This document shows positions 54,001-61,655 of a stretch of DNA of 64,000 nucleotides, one piece after another. The position numbers and the translations under genes are program-made. Where the stretch lies: the NCBI GenBank assembly GCA_004762155.1, contig SIHP01000003.1, positions 308,131 to 372,130 on the forward strand, given 5' to 3'. Source of the DNA: Flavobacteriaceae bacterium. Lineage in GTDB: Bacteria; Bacteroidota; Bacteroidia; Flavobacteriales; Flavobacteriaceae. Positions within the stretch are counted from its first letter, which is position 1. Each line of letters opens with the position of its first letter. The notes beneath the pieces were generated by a model. That model did no database searches, was not told the origin of the DNA, and saw only the letters and a program-made list of their open reading frames with translations.

Positions 54001-55018
54001 TAATCAACTTGAAGAAATTGACTTGACTAACAACCCATTACTTCGAATTTTACAAATTAATAACAATGCTCTAGAAGTACTTGATGTAACTAATAATACA
54101 GCATTAACGCGAATTCGTGCTCAGAATAACCCAATTACTGAATTAGATTTATCGAATAATACGGCATTGACAGAAATTAACGCTTCTTCAGGCCTATTGA
54201 CCGTATTGAATGTTAAAAATGGGAACAATGATATTATAACTAGTTTTAAGGCTACTGGAAATAGCAGTCTTACTTGTATTCAGGTAGATGATCCAGCGGG
54301 GTCAACATTAGATTGGGAAGATATAGATGATCAAACTAGCTTTAATACCGATTGTAGCAGCATCAGTGTATCCCCAAAAGTGTTTTTACAAGGAGCCATG
54401 CTTAACCCTAATACTGGAGAAGAAAATTGGATGCGTGATGACCTGCGAGTAGCTGGTTTGGTTTCTATGGCCTCTCCTTATAATCCTGATGGTATAAACG
54501 CTTCAGTATTAGCTATTACAGGAGCAAATGCCATTGTAGATTGGGTATTGGTAGAATTTAGAGATCCTACAGACAACAGCATTGTTGTTACTAGCAGAGG
54601 TGCTCTTATACAAAGAGATGGTGATATAGTAACAACAGATGGTGTTTCTCCTTTAAGTCTGTCAATTAATGCAGGCTATTACTATATGGTAATTAATCAC
54701 CGTAATCATTTAAACGTAATCACAGCAGAAGTAGTAAATCTATCAAGTACCACTACAACAGTAGATTTTACAGCAGATAGTACTACTGTTTTAGGAGGAA
54801 CTAATGCCTTAATAGAAATGAGCACAGGAATTTTTGCCATGCTAGGTGGCGATTATGACGATAACGGACAAGTACAAAACTCCGATACTAGTGCTGTAAC
54901 GATAGAATTAGGAAGTTCTGGATATTCAAATGCGGATATGGATATGAATGGTCAAGTCCAGAATACAGATATAAATAATTTAATGAGTCCTAATATAGGA
55001 AAAGGACAACAATTTTAA
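51095..55018 (+). CDS. Secreted M4 (thermolysin-like) metallopeptidase with LRR module and dockerin-like CTD
   Basis: 1307 aa: signal peptide (KHLLIVFFSCLFFTTQAQ); FTP/PepSY-type propeptide to about residue 240; M4 catalytic domain with the zinc motif HEVAH (H389, E390, H393) and downstream ESGAMDEGFADIWAM supplying the third ligand; the M4 C-terminal lobe with GVHTNSGVLNHWFYLL. Then come an Ig-like domain (about 597-685), two related segments with IEFSIDNGATYPY / IEFSVDNGVTYPY, one LRR module (from about 866) and the 215-residue C-terminal domain (1093-1307) shared with the LRR proteins. It is expected to be an extracellular endopeptidase activated by propeptide removal. Transcription is likely from the motif-A promoter at 50813. 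Confidence 0.92.
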   Translation: MKQKHLLIVFFSCLFFTTQAQNKKPFGKVPITRSIKGNAKSFKATSMFSKLKVKSGTDFRKTKSRKDKLGMDHTTYQQYHKGIKVEYGKLKVHAKTGGDSSYNGEFYDVSEVNTSPRLSERAAFERTKRRIQADTYAWEEVNNPLVGERPKGELVIFPNVETEKIHLAYKLDIFVIKPKLVRGFAYIDAHTGEFLFFNPKLRHTKHATKDVHPKPKGWVKPEKKSNILAAAPGTADTRFSESQGFNTYNNSGTYVLMDDTKTNGNPLLLGGLVRRGIITMNVNNATSIGGAVDFTDTDNNWTSAEYDNTAMDNAALDVHWGMDVVYDYWNDTHGWKSYDNNDSFLLSFMHYGDSYINAGWTGSYMIYGDGGTQGSADIEPLVSLDITAHEVAHGINDNTADLVYQRESGAMDEGFADIWAMVIDNYANTNRGTSKDINLIGEEVVNYYNGWPALRSMSNPNQMQQPDTYMGTYWEDASASCTPDLEGNDYCGVHTNSGVLNHWFYLLSTGGTGTNDIGSTFTVSAIGIDNAASITFRMQSVYLSANSGFAEARDASIQAAIDLFGGCSTQVEATTNAFYAVGVGAAYVAPVNAVVTVAPTDVAQCVGTEVTFSITATDAATYEWQENDGSTWNTITNNDTYDGVATAALTITNISYELNDYQYRCVVANTCEIEVTSSAATLTAVEFPVATAVVTASACGGDTGIITVTFSDDPNQGFIEFSIDNGATYPYVYKDTSEEFEISNLATGDYPIRVRWKDDSCPLDLGTVTMQAITPPNATVTTVDAAVGVNDGILQLTFTDDAAQTTIEFSVDNGVTYPYSYDDASEGVEISGLAAGDYPVWVRWDDASCVTDLGTFTISEIVYTSIPDANFEVALDALGYDNYAGDARVPTNLISGVTTLDVGAQSISSLSGIEDFVALTVLKAYNNPFGSIDVSNLSQLVSLWIHSGGSLAGLDVTTNILLEDLRVENNQLEEIDLTNNPLLRILQINNNALEVLDVTNNTALTRIRAQNNPITELDLSNNTALTEINASSGLLTVLNVKNGNNDIITSFKATGNSSLTCIQVDDPAGSTLDWEDIDDQTSFNTDCSSISVSPKVFLQGAMLNPNTGEENWMRDDLRVAGLVSMASPYNPDGINASVLAITGANAIVDWVLVEFRDPTDNSIVVTSRGALIQRDGDIVTTDGVSPLSLSINAGYYYMVINHRNHLNVITAEVVNLSSTTTTVDFTADSTTVLGGTNALIEMSTGIFAMLGGDYDDNGQVQNSDTSAVTIELGSSGYSNADMDMNGQVQNTDINNLMSPNIGKGQQF

Positions 55019-55031
55019 AACAGATACTATT

Positions 55032-55199
55032 TTGAATTTTTTAAACAAACAAGACAGCTTTAAAGTAAGCAGAGAGATTAAGAAGTTTTCATACTTACCA
55101 ATTTTTTATAGAGGAAATTTCTTTTGGTTATCAAAAGTTAAAATCGAAAAAGCATTTAATGGTTTCTCCATGCAAACCATAAATGTTCAAAGAGCATAA
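55032..55199 (+). CDS. Possible 55-aa frame with TTG start
   Basis: The gap between the M4 and T9SS genes contains a 55-codon frame (FKVSREIKKFSYLPIFYRGN, ending INVQRA) whose composition looks protein-like, but the only start is TTG. It may be a remnant. No promoter motif A or B precedes it. Confidence 0.25.
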   Translation: MNFLNKQDSFKVSREIKKFSYLPIFYRGNFFWLSKVKIEKAFNGFSMQTINVQRA

Positions 55200-55241
55200 T
55201 TGAAAACAATAGAATTAAGTTAAAATAATAAAACATTAAAA

Positions 55242-57446
55242 ATGATGAAAAAAATAGCCATACTATTATTACTATTCTTAGCTGCGTATACGTATGCGCA
55301 AGATTTAACATTTACGTATGTAAATGCAAGAAACACCACAGATGGTGTTGATGATTATTACGAAGCAGATATTTATATTGAAGCAACAACAGATTTTATA
55401 TTAGGTTCCGGTCAAGTATATTTCACGTACAATTCTTTGGCATTTGGAGAAAATATTAAAGCAAGCGGAAACTTTGAATATTTACAACCAACTGGTTGTA
55501 TTTTAGCAGAAGTGTATGGTTTTCCAGCCTATAAAGATTTTATCGATAATGATAATACTACTTCAAGAGTGTCCACAGCATTTCAACAAGGAGTAAGTAG
55601 CGGAACCATTGGAACAAATAATGTAACGGCTATCCCAAAACATTTATTTAGTATCAAGATTAAATATGTTGATGTGAATGAAGACCCTACGATCGCTTTT
55701 GAATCTGGAGGTGTATATTTAGATCAGTTTTATACAGCTTGTGGGCCAGCTAGTTTTGGTTTTCCTGATTGTACCAATGAACCGGGAGTACAGTTATTCG
55801 GTGATACCTTTGATTCAACATTTGCTTCTTTAGATGTAACCTGGACAGGTTTAACAAGTTCAGATTGGACAACTGAAAGTAACTGGGATCGTAATGCATT
55901 ACCAGCAACAACCAATAACATAATCATACCAAATGTAGGAACGACAGCAGTAATTGGTTCAGGAGATACAGTTCAAATGAATGATTTAACGGTTGAGACA
56001 GGCGCTTCTTTTTCAATTTTAGAAGAAGGATCCGTAACTGTTGCTGGCGATTTTACAACAGATGGAACGGTGTCGGTAACATCTACTAGTGCAAACAGTG
56101 GTGTTTTTATTGTTAAAGGAACATCTAATGGAACAATTACTTATGAGCGTGGTGGCTTATTGGCAAGTGAATGGAGTACAATATCTGCACCAGTTTCAGG
56201 GCAAAGCATTAAAGAATTTGTAGAAAATGCAGCAAATGATATTCGTGTAAACACAACAGTAACTCCACATAGATATGCAGTAGGTTATTATGATGATAGC
56301 AAATTAGATGGATCAAAATGGATATATTATACAGCAACAGATTTAGCAACAAATGCTTTACAATTTGAAGAAGGGAAAGGATATGCTATTTCAAGAGCTT
56401 CCAATGGAACAGTAACTTTTACAGGAACATTAGGAACAGCTAGTATAACAGAAACAGTAATGGCTTCAACGTGGAATGCTATAGGAAATCCATATACTGC
56501 ATTTTTACCAATAAATGAAAATGGCGATGTTAATTTTATCGTGGAGAATATAAGTAAGTTTGATGCTTCTAATGTAGGTGTTTATGTTTGGGATAACACA
56601 CAAAACAAATATGTAGCCAATTCATTAGTAACCTCAGAGAGTTCATTAGCACCGGGTCAAGGATTCTTTATAAGAACCACTACAGGCGTTAGTGATATTA
56701 CTTTTAATGAAGCAGAAAGAATAACACAATTGGCATCAGGCGGAACTTTTAGTAAAGGAACTTCATCGTCAAAACCAAGTATTGAATTGTCAATAACATC
56801 AGATGCTACTACAGTAAAGACAGATGTTAAGTATTTAGATGCAGCAACAGAGGGATTAGATCCAGGATATGACTTAGGAAACTTTGGAGGTGCAACTTTT
56901 GATGTCTATACGCATTTATTAGACGATTCAATAGCTGGAGATTTTACAATTCAATCATTGCCAACAGATAATTATGATGCCATGATAATACCAATAGGAT
57001 TAGAAGTTGCTGCAGGTAAGGAAGTTCGTTTTAATGTAAATGCAACAGATTTACCAGAAGGGATGAGCATTTCTTTAGAAGATAAAGAAACAGGTGTATT
57101 TAATGTACTAACTACAGAAGGATATACTGTTACCATGGCAACAAAATTAGCAGGCTATGGACGTTTTTACTTACATACACAAAGTAAAGTATTATCAGTA
57201 ACAGATGTTGTAGGATTGGATGTAAATATGTACCAATCAAATACAGCGTTAATTGTAGAAGGATTACAAGGAGAAACCTATGATTTTATGATATACAATA
57301 CAGTAGGAGCAGCTGTATATAAAGGAAATCAAGAAGGGAAAGGGAAAGATAGTATACAATTACCATTGGTAGAAACAGGCGTATATATTGTAAAGTTAAC
57401 GACCAGTAAAGGAGTTATAAGCAAGAAATTAGTTTTAAATAAATAA
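55242..57446 (+). CDS. T9SS-sorted secreted protein
   Basis: 734 aa with a signal peptide (KKIAILLLLFLAAYTYAQ). The N-terminal part (about 20-190) is a beta-sandwich-like region that may be cohesin-like in outline (ILGSGQVYFTYNSLAFG). The middle has the SSDWTTESNWDRNALP segment common in secreted flavobacterial proteins. The C-terminal ~75 residues are a type-A T9SS sorting domain (YDFMIYNTVGAAVYKG, GVYIVKLTTSKGVISKKLVL). It should be exported by Sec and then T9SS and attached to the surface or released. A decayed paralogue is at 23679. A 52-aa peptide gene follows 23 bases later in both places, implying a conserved pair. Confidence 0.85.
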   Translation: MMKKIAILLLLFLAAYTYAQDLTFTYVNARNTTDGVDDYYEADIYIEATTDFILGSGQVYFTYNSLAFGENIKASGNFEYLQPTGCILAEVYGFPAYKDFIDNDNTTSRVSTAFQQGVSSGTIGTNNVTAIPKHLFSIKIKYVDVNEDPTIAFESGGVYLDQFYTACGPASFGFPDCTNEPGVQLFGDTFDSTFASLDVTWTGLTSSDWTTESNWDRNALPATTNNIIIPNVGTTAVIGSGDTVQMNDLTVETGASFSILEEGSVTVAGDFTTDGTVSVTSTSANSGVFIVKGTSNGTITYERGGLLASEWSTISAPVSGQSIKEFVENAANDIRVNTTVTPHRYAVGYYDDSKLDGSKWIYYTATDLATNALQFEEGKGYAISRASNGTVTFTGTLGTASITETVMASTWNAIGNPYTAFLPINENGDVNFIVENISKFDASNVGVYVWDNTQNKYVANSLVTSESSLAPGQGFFIRTTTGVSDITFNEAERITQLASGGTFSKGTSSSKPSIELSITSDATTVKTDVKYLDAATEGLDPGYDLGNFGGATFDVYTHLLDDSIAGDFTIQSLPTDNYDAMIIPIGLEVAAGKEVRFNVNATDLPEGMSISLEDKETGVFNVLTTEGYTVTMATKLAGYGRFYLHTQSKVLSVTDVVGLDVNMYQSNTALIVEGLQGETYDFMIYNTVGAAVYKGNQEGKGKDSIQLPLVETGVYIVKLTTSKGVISKKLVLNK

Positions 57447-57469
57447 AACACAACAAGTAAATAAGAGTG

Positions 57470-57628
57470 ATGAATTCAAATAAAGAAGAAATAACAAGAA
57501 AAGAAGCGATAAAGAAGTTAGGAAACTATGGTAAATATGCCGCTTTAACCGCTTTAGGAACGTATATGATTTTGAGTCCACAGAAAGCACAGGCAGCTAG
57601 TCCAGAAGTTCCAGGTGAAGGATTTTAA
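57470..57628 (+). CDS. 52-aa export-signal-like peptide, copy 2
   Basis: Same design as the gene at 24529: TRKEAIKKLG, then the hydrophobic KYAALTALGTYMIL, then SPQKAQAA and tail SPEVPGEGF. Substitutions between the copies fall mainly in the N-terminal residues and in the tail (EEPGGGF versus VPGEGF). It starts 23 bases after the T9SS gene and is followed by the same terminator hairpin, so the two genes are one transcription unit. If cleaved after AQA it would release a decapeptide; alternatively it remains as a membrane peptide. Confidence 0.72.
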   Translation: MNSNKEEITRKEAIKKLGNYGKYAALTALGTYMILSPQKAQAASPEVPGEGF

Positions 57629-57656
57629 TTAAAAAAGGATAACTTTTTAAGAACAT

Positions 57657-57686
57657 CAAAGACAACTAAGTAATTAGTTGTCTTTG
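57657..57686 (+). terminator. Terminator after the 52-aa peptide gene (copy 2)
   Basis: CAAAGACAACTAA / TTAGTTGTCTTTG around a 4-base loop, extended by GAACA/TGTTC outside a mismatch. The hairpin core is identical to that at 24730-24759. Confidence 0.85.
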
Positions 57687-57693
57687 TTGTTCT

Positions 57694-58350
57694 TATTAAC
57701 TTCTTAAGTTATATTTTAAAAACGACTTGTTTATTCTCTTAAATATAATAATTGAAGATTTAAAATAAACGAGTATTATATATGTTATTATTACTTTTAT
57801 AGCATAATTGAATTAGTAATGTTAAAAGTATTTTATCTCATATATTTCAGTATTTATTAGGTTGCTTTAGGAACCATTTTTTTGCGGAACACTATAGTTT
57901 TCGTTATTGTAAAAAAAGAGTAGAAAGTAATTTTGTTTTTCTATGTTATTCTTAAAAGTCAGTAAAAATATAGTTTACAGCAGTTTTTTAGTAGTTTTCA
58001 TCTTCCCTTTAAAGCCATTTTTTTACTTTTAAACCTTAAAATCCCCTCTCGCAAAGTCTTTTTTTAATTTGTGTTAATAGGTGATTAACATTTTATCATC
58101 ATACAAGGGTATGTACATAAAATAGCCGTTTAATAAGTATTGAAATAATTGCAAAATGAACCTAATAAAATCCTCAAATTTTCTTCTACAACAAACGAGG
58201 TAAAAGAAAATTTGAAATTATTGTAAGAAGTAATTGAGAGTTTATATCCTATTAGTTAATCAACAAAATCATATATTTAGCTTTACCAAGGTATGTTTTA
58301 CATAACATTCATGATCTAGTTTTGAGGCATAATTAAAATCATTTTATATC
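57694..58350. other. Intergenic stretch without a recognisable gene
   Basis: About 660 AT-rich bases. I see no frame longer than a few dozen codons that looks like protein and no clear hairpin; it may be decayed sequence between the secreted-protein block and the IS region. Confidence 0.4.
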
Positions 58351-58527
58351 ATGAAGAAAAATACATTTTTAAAAAATTCAGAACACAAACAAACCTTTCA
58401 TAGTAAGGATACTTATTGTAAAAAGAATGATGAAATAAAAATAGTTATTGAAAATCTAGATTGGGATAGACAAACCTTATCTTTAAACTCTATTTTTAAG
58501 TGCACGAATTTATCTTTTTTGTTCTAA
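58351..58527 (+). CDS. 58-aa frame probably truncated by a repeat
   Basis: ATG frame with a charged start (MKKNTFLKNSEHKQTFHSKD) and the segment IKIVIENLDWDRQTLSLNSI. Its last codons lie in the T-rich part of the dispersed repeat, which supplies the stop, so this is probably the 5' remnant of a longer gene. No family recognised. Confidence 0.35.
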   Translation: MKKNTFLKNSEHKQTFHSKDTYCKKNDEIKIVIENLDWDRQTLSLNSIFKCTNLSFLF

Positions 58528-58617
58528 AGCCAAATCAAAATATTTGGCGGACTTGGTTCAAAAGCAATTACTTTTGGTTAAGCATCAAACCCCGCATTAA
58601 TTATAGCCATTGTGTCT
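58500..58617. repeat. Dispersed palindromic repeat, right half
   Basis: Contains TATCTTTTTTGTTCTAAA, the hairpin GCCAAAT (58529-58535) / ATTTGGC (58542-58548), AAACCCCGCATTAATTATAG and the end GCCATTGTG, where the IS1182-like element begins. The left half found in other copies is missing here. Confidence 0.6.
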
Positions 58618-60325
58618 GTTGCACAAGTTAACAAAAAGCTAATGCTAATTTAGAGATTATTGGTATATTATTTTTTATCTTGTTGTATGCAAGGCGTTAA
58701 GATTTATCAAGAAAAATTATTTAGCAATTTCCAATTAAGCGATCGAGTATCTAAGGAGAATTTTTACAGACAATTAAAATCTGTGTTACAATTGGATTTT
58801 CTGTACACAAAAACAGCAAGATATTATGGAACAAGCGGACAAAAAAGTGTTGATCCTGTTGTCTTTTTTAAATTGTGTTTGGTTGGTTATTTAGAAAATA
58901 TCATTAGCGATCGAAAGTTAATTGCTCATTGTAGTATGCGCTTAGATCTTTTATATTTTTTAGATTATAATATTGATGAGCCTTTGCCTTGACATTCTAC
59001 GATAAGTCGTACACGTCAGTTATTTCCAGAAACAATTTTTGAAGAAGTTTTTACTCATATTTTTAAGTTATGTGTTGAAAAAGGAATGGTAAGTGGTCAT
59101 ACGCAAGTTATCGATTCAGCACCAGTAAAAGCCAATGCAAGTATGGATAGTTTGGAGTTAAAAGTTCCAGCACAAGATTTGGTATCTTACTTAGCAGAAG
59201 TTCGACATATCAGTGAAAAAGACAAAGGTATTTATCGTAAAGTAAAACAAGATAAATCTGAGAAATCTCAACGAGTTATAAGTGCGAATCCACAAGAATT
59301 ATCAGCAATAAAATCTAGAAATAAGAAATGGTCAAAAGAACAGAATCATCGACCAGGTGCCAATAACAAAGAAAGTAAATACACCAGTAATAAAACACAT
59401 TATAGTCCTACAGATCCGGATGCACGTATTAGTGTAAAGCCAGGAAAAGCGAGAAAGTTGAATTATACGAGTCAATTAATAGTAGATAGTAGTCATCATG
59501 TAATTACCGATATACAAGCGTATCATGCTTGCGGAAAAGACAGCCAGCATTTACAAGATATTACCAAGCGGGTTAAACAGCGCTTGTGGAAAGAAGGGTT
59601 TCTATGGAAGAATTGTTTGGCAGACACAGGGTATAGCAGCGGCGAGAATTATGTGTTTTTAGAATCGGAAAATTTGGTAAGTTATATTCCACCACATGGA
59701 ACTTATAAAGGTTGTCCAGAAGGTTTTTCTTATCATAAAGCTCAAGATCATTATAAATGTTCACAAGGGAAAATAATTCCATTTAAGAAAGTGTTTTTAG
59801 ATCATCGTACTAAGACGAAGAAGAAAGAATATAGAGGGAGTACAAAATTATGTTTTGATTGTCCATTAAAAAAGGATTGTTTAAAGACAGCAAAAGAAAA
59901 ACGGATCACAGTAACCTATTATCGAGAGGAATATGAGCGGAACAATGCAAGGGTAAATAGTAAACGAGGGACTTATATGAAAAAGCAACGTCAAAGCAGA
60001 GTAGAGCCTGTTTTTGGAGTGCTGACTCAATATTTAGGCTTACGAAAAATAAACACCAAGGGTTTATCGCAAGCAAATAAGGTAATGCATATGAGTGCAA
60101 TTGCTTATAATTTGAAAAAATATCTGAAGTTTATCAATAAAACAGCAAAAAGTAATAGGAAAGCTATTGCAGCTCAGTTTTCTTTAAATATTTCAATCAT
60201 GTGCTTCAAAATAAAAACTTTTAAGCAACTGAAAAGTTGGTGTTTTTAATTTATAGTATAAAAAAATAAGCCCTTAAAAAGGCTTATTTGAAGTTGTGTA
60301 TTTTAGTTTTTTTGACTTGTGCAAC
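58618..60325 (+). mobile_element. IS1182-like element, copy 1 (transposase inactivated)
   Basis: About 1.7 kb bounded by TGTTGCACAAGT at the left and its inverted counterpart ACTTGTGCAAC at the right. The rightmost part includes a hairpin AAATAAGCC / GGCTTATTT after the transposase frame. It is nearly identical to the copy at 61656 except for a stop codon in the transposase. No target duplication is obvious; in all three copies the right flank reads GGTTACCCTTGTTGT. Confidence 0.8.
58687..60249 (+). pseudogene. IS1182-family transposase with premature stop
   Basis: Aligns end to end with the 520-aa transposase at 61726, but codon 102 is TGA (58990-58992) where the intact copy has TGG (Trp in LPWHSTISR). 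The reading frame is otherwise intact on both sides. A fragment restarting at the ATG at 59086 would still contain the DDE-type residues (VIDSAPVKA, DTGYSSGENY, VEPVFG) but lacks the N-terminal DNA-binding part. Recent inactivation by one substitution is the simplest reading. Confidence 0.9.
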
Positions 60326-60360
60326 GGTTACCCTTGTTGTGCATTGTGCTTTTCACCCTA

Positions 60361-61440
60361 TTAATTCGAAAAGCAAGGAATAACATCTTCTTCAAAGTAA
60401 GGTTTTTGATTTACCCAAAACATATAATTAACCTTCAAAAAATCTTTTGCAAAAGCATTTAGCATTGGAACAAGATTTCTTCTCTCCTTTTTACCGTTGT
60501 CTTTATTTTCTTCATAATCTTTATCAGCACCCGTTTTACTAATATAATTTCCATCTTGAATCGCAATTCCAAGTGGAACTGTGAATTTCCCTTCATGTAT
60601 TTGTGCTAGAGCGTGATTCAGCTGTCCCTTTCTAGTAACCATTAAATCAGGCCCACCAAGTCCAACACCAATGTCTTCTCCATATTTGTAAATGCTTTTT
60701 AAATATCCTTTGTCGTCAAATGGTAGCCATTCTCCAGGGATAAAATTAGCGTATATCATCGTTGTTACATTTGGAAATGCTTTTTTAACTGCTAACATAT
60801 TGTTTTTAATCCCTTTAAGATAAGCTGTTTCGGTAAAAGTAGAATCTATTTCACTATTAACTCCAATAGCCGTCTCCTGAAGATTAATCCCTTCTATTTC
60901 CTTATTAAACTCGTTTCCTAATGCCATAAGTAATATTGCAAAACGTTCTTGAATTTTTTTATTCCATCTTTTAGCTGTCCAGCCTTCGGGTTCTCCATCA
61001 TCATTATATTGAAAAACTGCTCCTCCATCATATTCATTAGTCAACAAATAATTTGGAACAGCTTTATATCTTTTATCAAATGTGACATCTTGTAGCTGAA
61101 TAAAAAGTTTTTTTCCATATTTTTTCAGATAGGCTATATCTTCTTTAATTATAGAAAAGTCATACTGTCCTTTTTTAGGTTCTAATTCTTTCCAAGAATA
61201 CATTATCTGTGCTCCTTGAAACCGAGGCATGAATAGTAATGGATGTTTTACAATCAATTCTCTATCTCTTGAAAAATACACAAAGTGTCGAATACTATCT
61301 TTGGGTATTGGACAAGTGAAATGGATATATTTTTTATAAGCATCCTTATATTTTTCGGATGGGTTTTCCCAATTTTGTGCATTTAATGACATACATATAA
61401 ATAGCAAAAGGAAGGAAGTGAAAAAACGTTTAATTTTCAT
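60361..61440 (-). CDS. Secreted TIM-barrel hydrolase-like protein
   Basis: 359 aa with a signal peptide (RFFTSFLLLFICMSLNAQ). The pattern of alternating strands and helices, with YSWKELEPKKGQYDFSIIKE early and a strand ending INLQETAIGVNSEI in the middle, resembles a (beta/alpha)8 glycoside hydrolase of the GH42/GH2-like clan. In that reading E in LQETAIG could be an acid/base residue. The exact family and substrate are not recognised. It is a single gene between an IS end and a dispersed palindromic repeat, which is consistent with a cassette-like acquisition. Confidence 0.6.
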   Translation of the reverse strand: MKIKRFFTSFLLLFICMSLNAQNWENPSEKYKDAYKKYIHFTCPIPKDSIRHFVYFSRDRELIVKHPLLFMPRFQGAQIMYSWKELEPKKGQYDFSIIKEDIAYLKKYGKKLFIQLQDVTFDKRYKAVPNYLLTNEYDGGAVFQYNDDGEPEGWTAKRWNKKIQERFAILLMALGNEFNKEIEGINLQETAIGVNSEIDSTFTETAYLKGIKNNMLAVKKAFPNVTTMIYANFIPGEWLPFDDKGYLKSIYKYGEDIGVGLGGPDLMVTRKGQLNHALAQIHEGKFTVPLGIAIQDGNYISKTGADKDYEENKDNGKKERRNLVPMLNAFAKDFLKVNYMFWVNQKPYFEEDVIPCFSN

Positions 61441-61454
61441 TTAGGTATTCAGGC

Positions 61455-61653
61455 TTTGCATTGGGTACAACGGTTAGTATAAGAAACGTAGGGCAAGTGA
61501 TAAGCGATACGTTTCGGTTTAGTATTAAGCCAAATATAATATTTTGTTTTTATCTTTTTTGTTGAAAATGCCAAATTTTATATTTGGCGACTTTATAAAT
61601 AAACACAGACCTTTCGGCAAGCCTAAAACGCCCCATGTTTTTTATATCGTGTG
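61455..61653. repeat. Dispersed palindromic repeat (full-length copy)
   Basis: About 200 bases from GGTACAACGGTTAGTATAAG to TTATATCGTGTG. Internal dyads include GAAACGTA/TACGTTTC and GCCAAAT (61570-61576) / ATTTGGC (61582-61588), with the T-rich TTTTATCTTTTTTGTTG between. The IS1182-like copy 2 starts at its right end, as at 58618. Confidence 0.65.
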
Positions 61654-61655
61654 TC

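Noticed and set aside
58600..60345. Target-site duplications flanking the IS1182-like copies
   Set aside because: Comparing both flanks of the two complete copies gives no matching short direct repeats; the shared flanks are explained better by a common target sequence.
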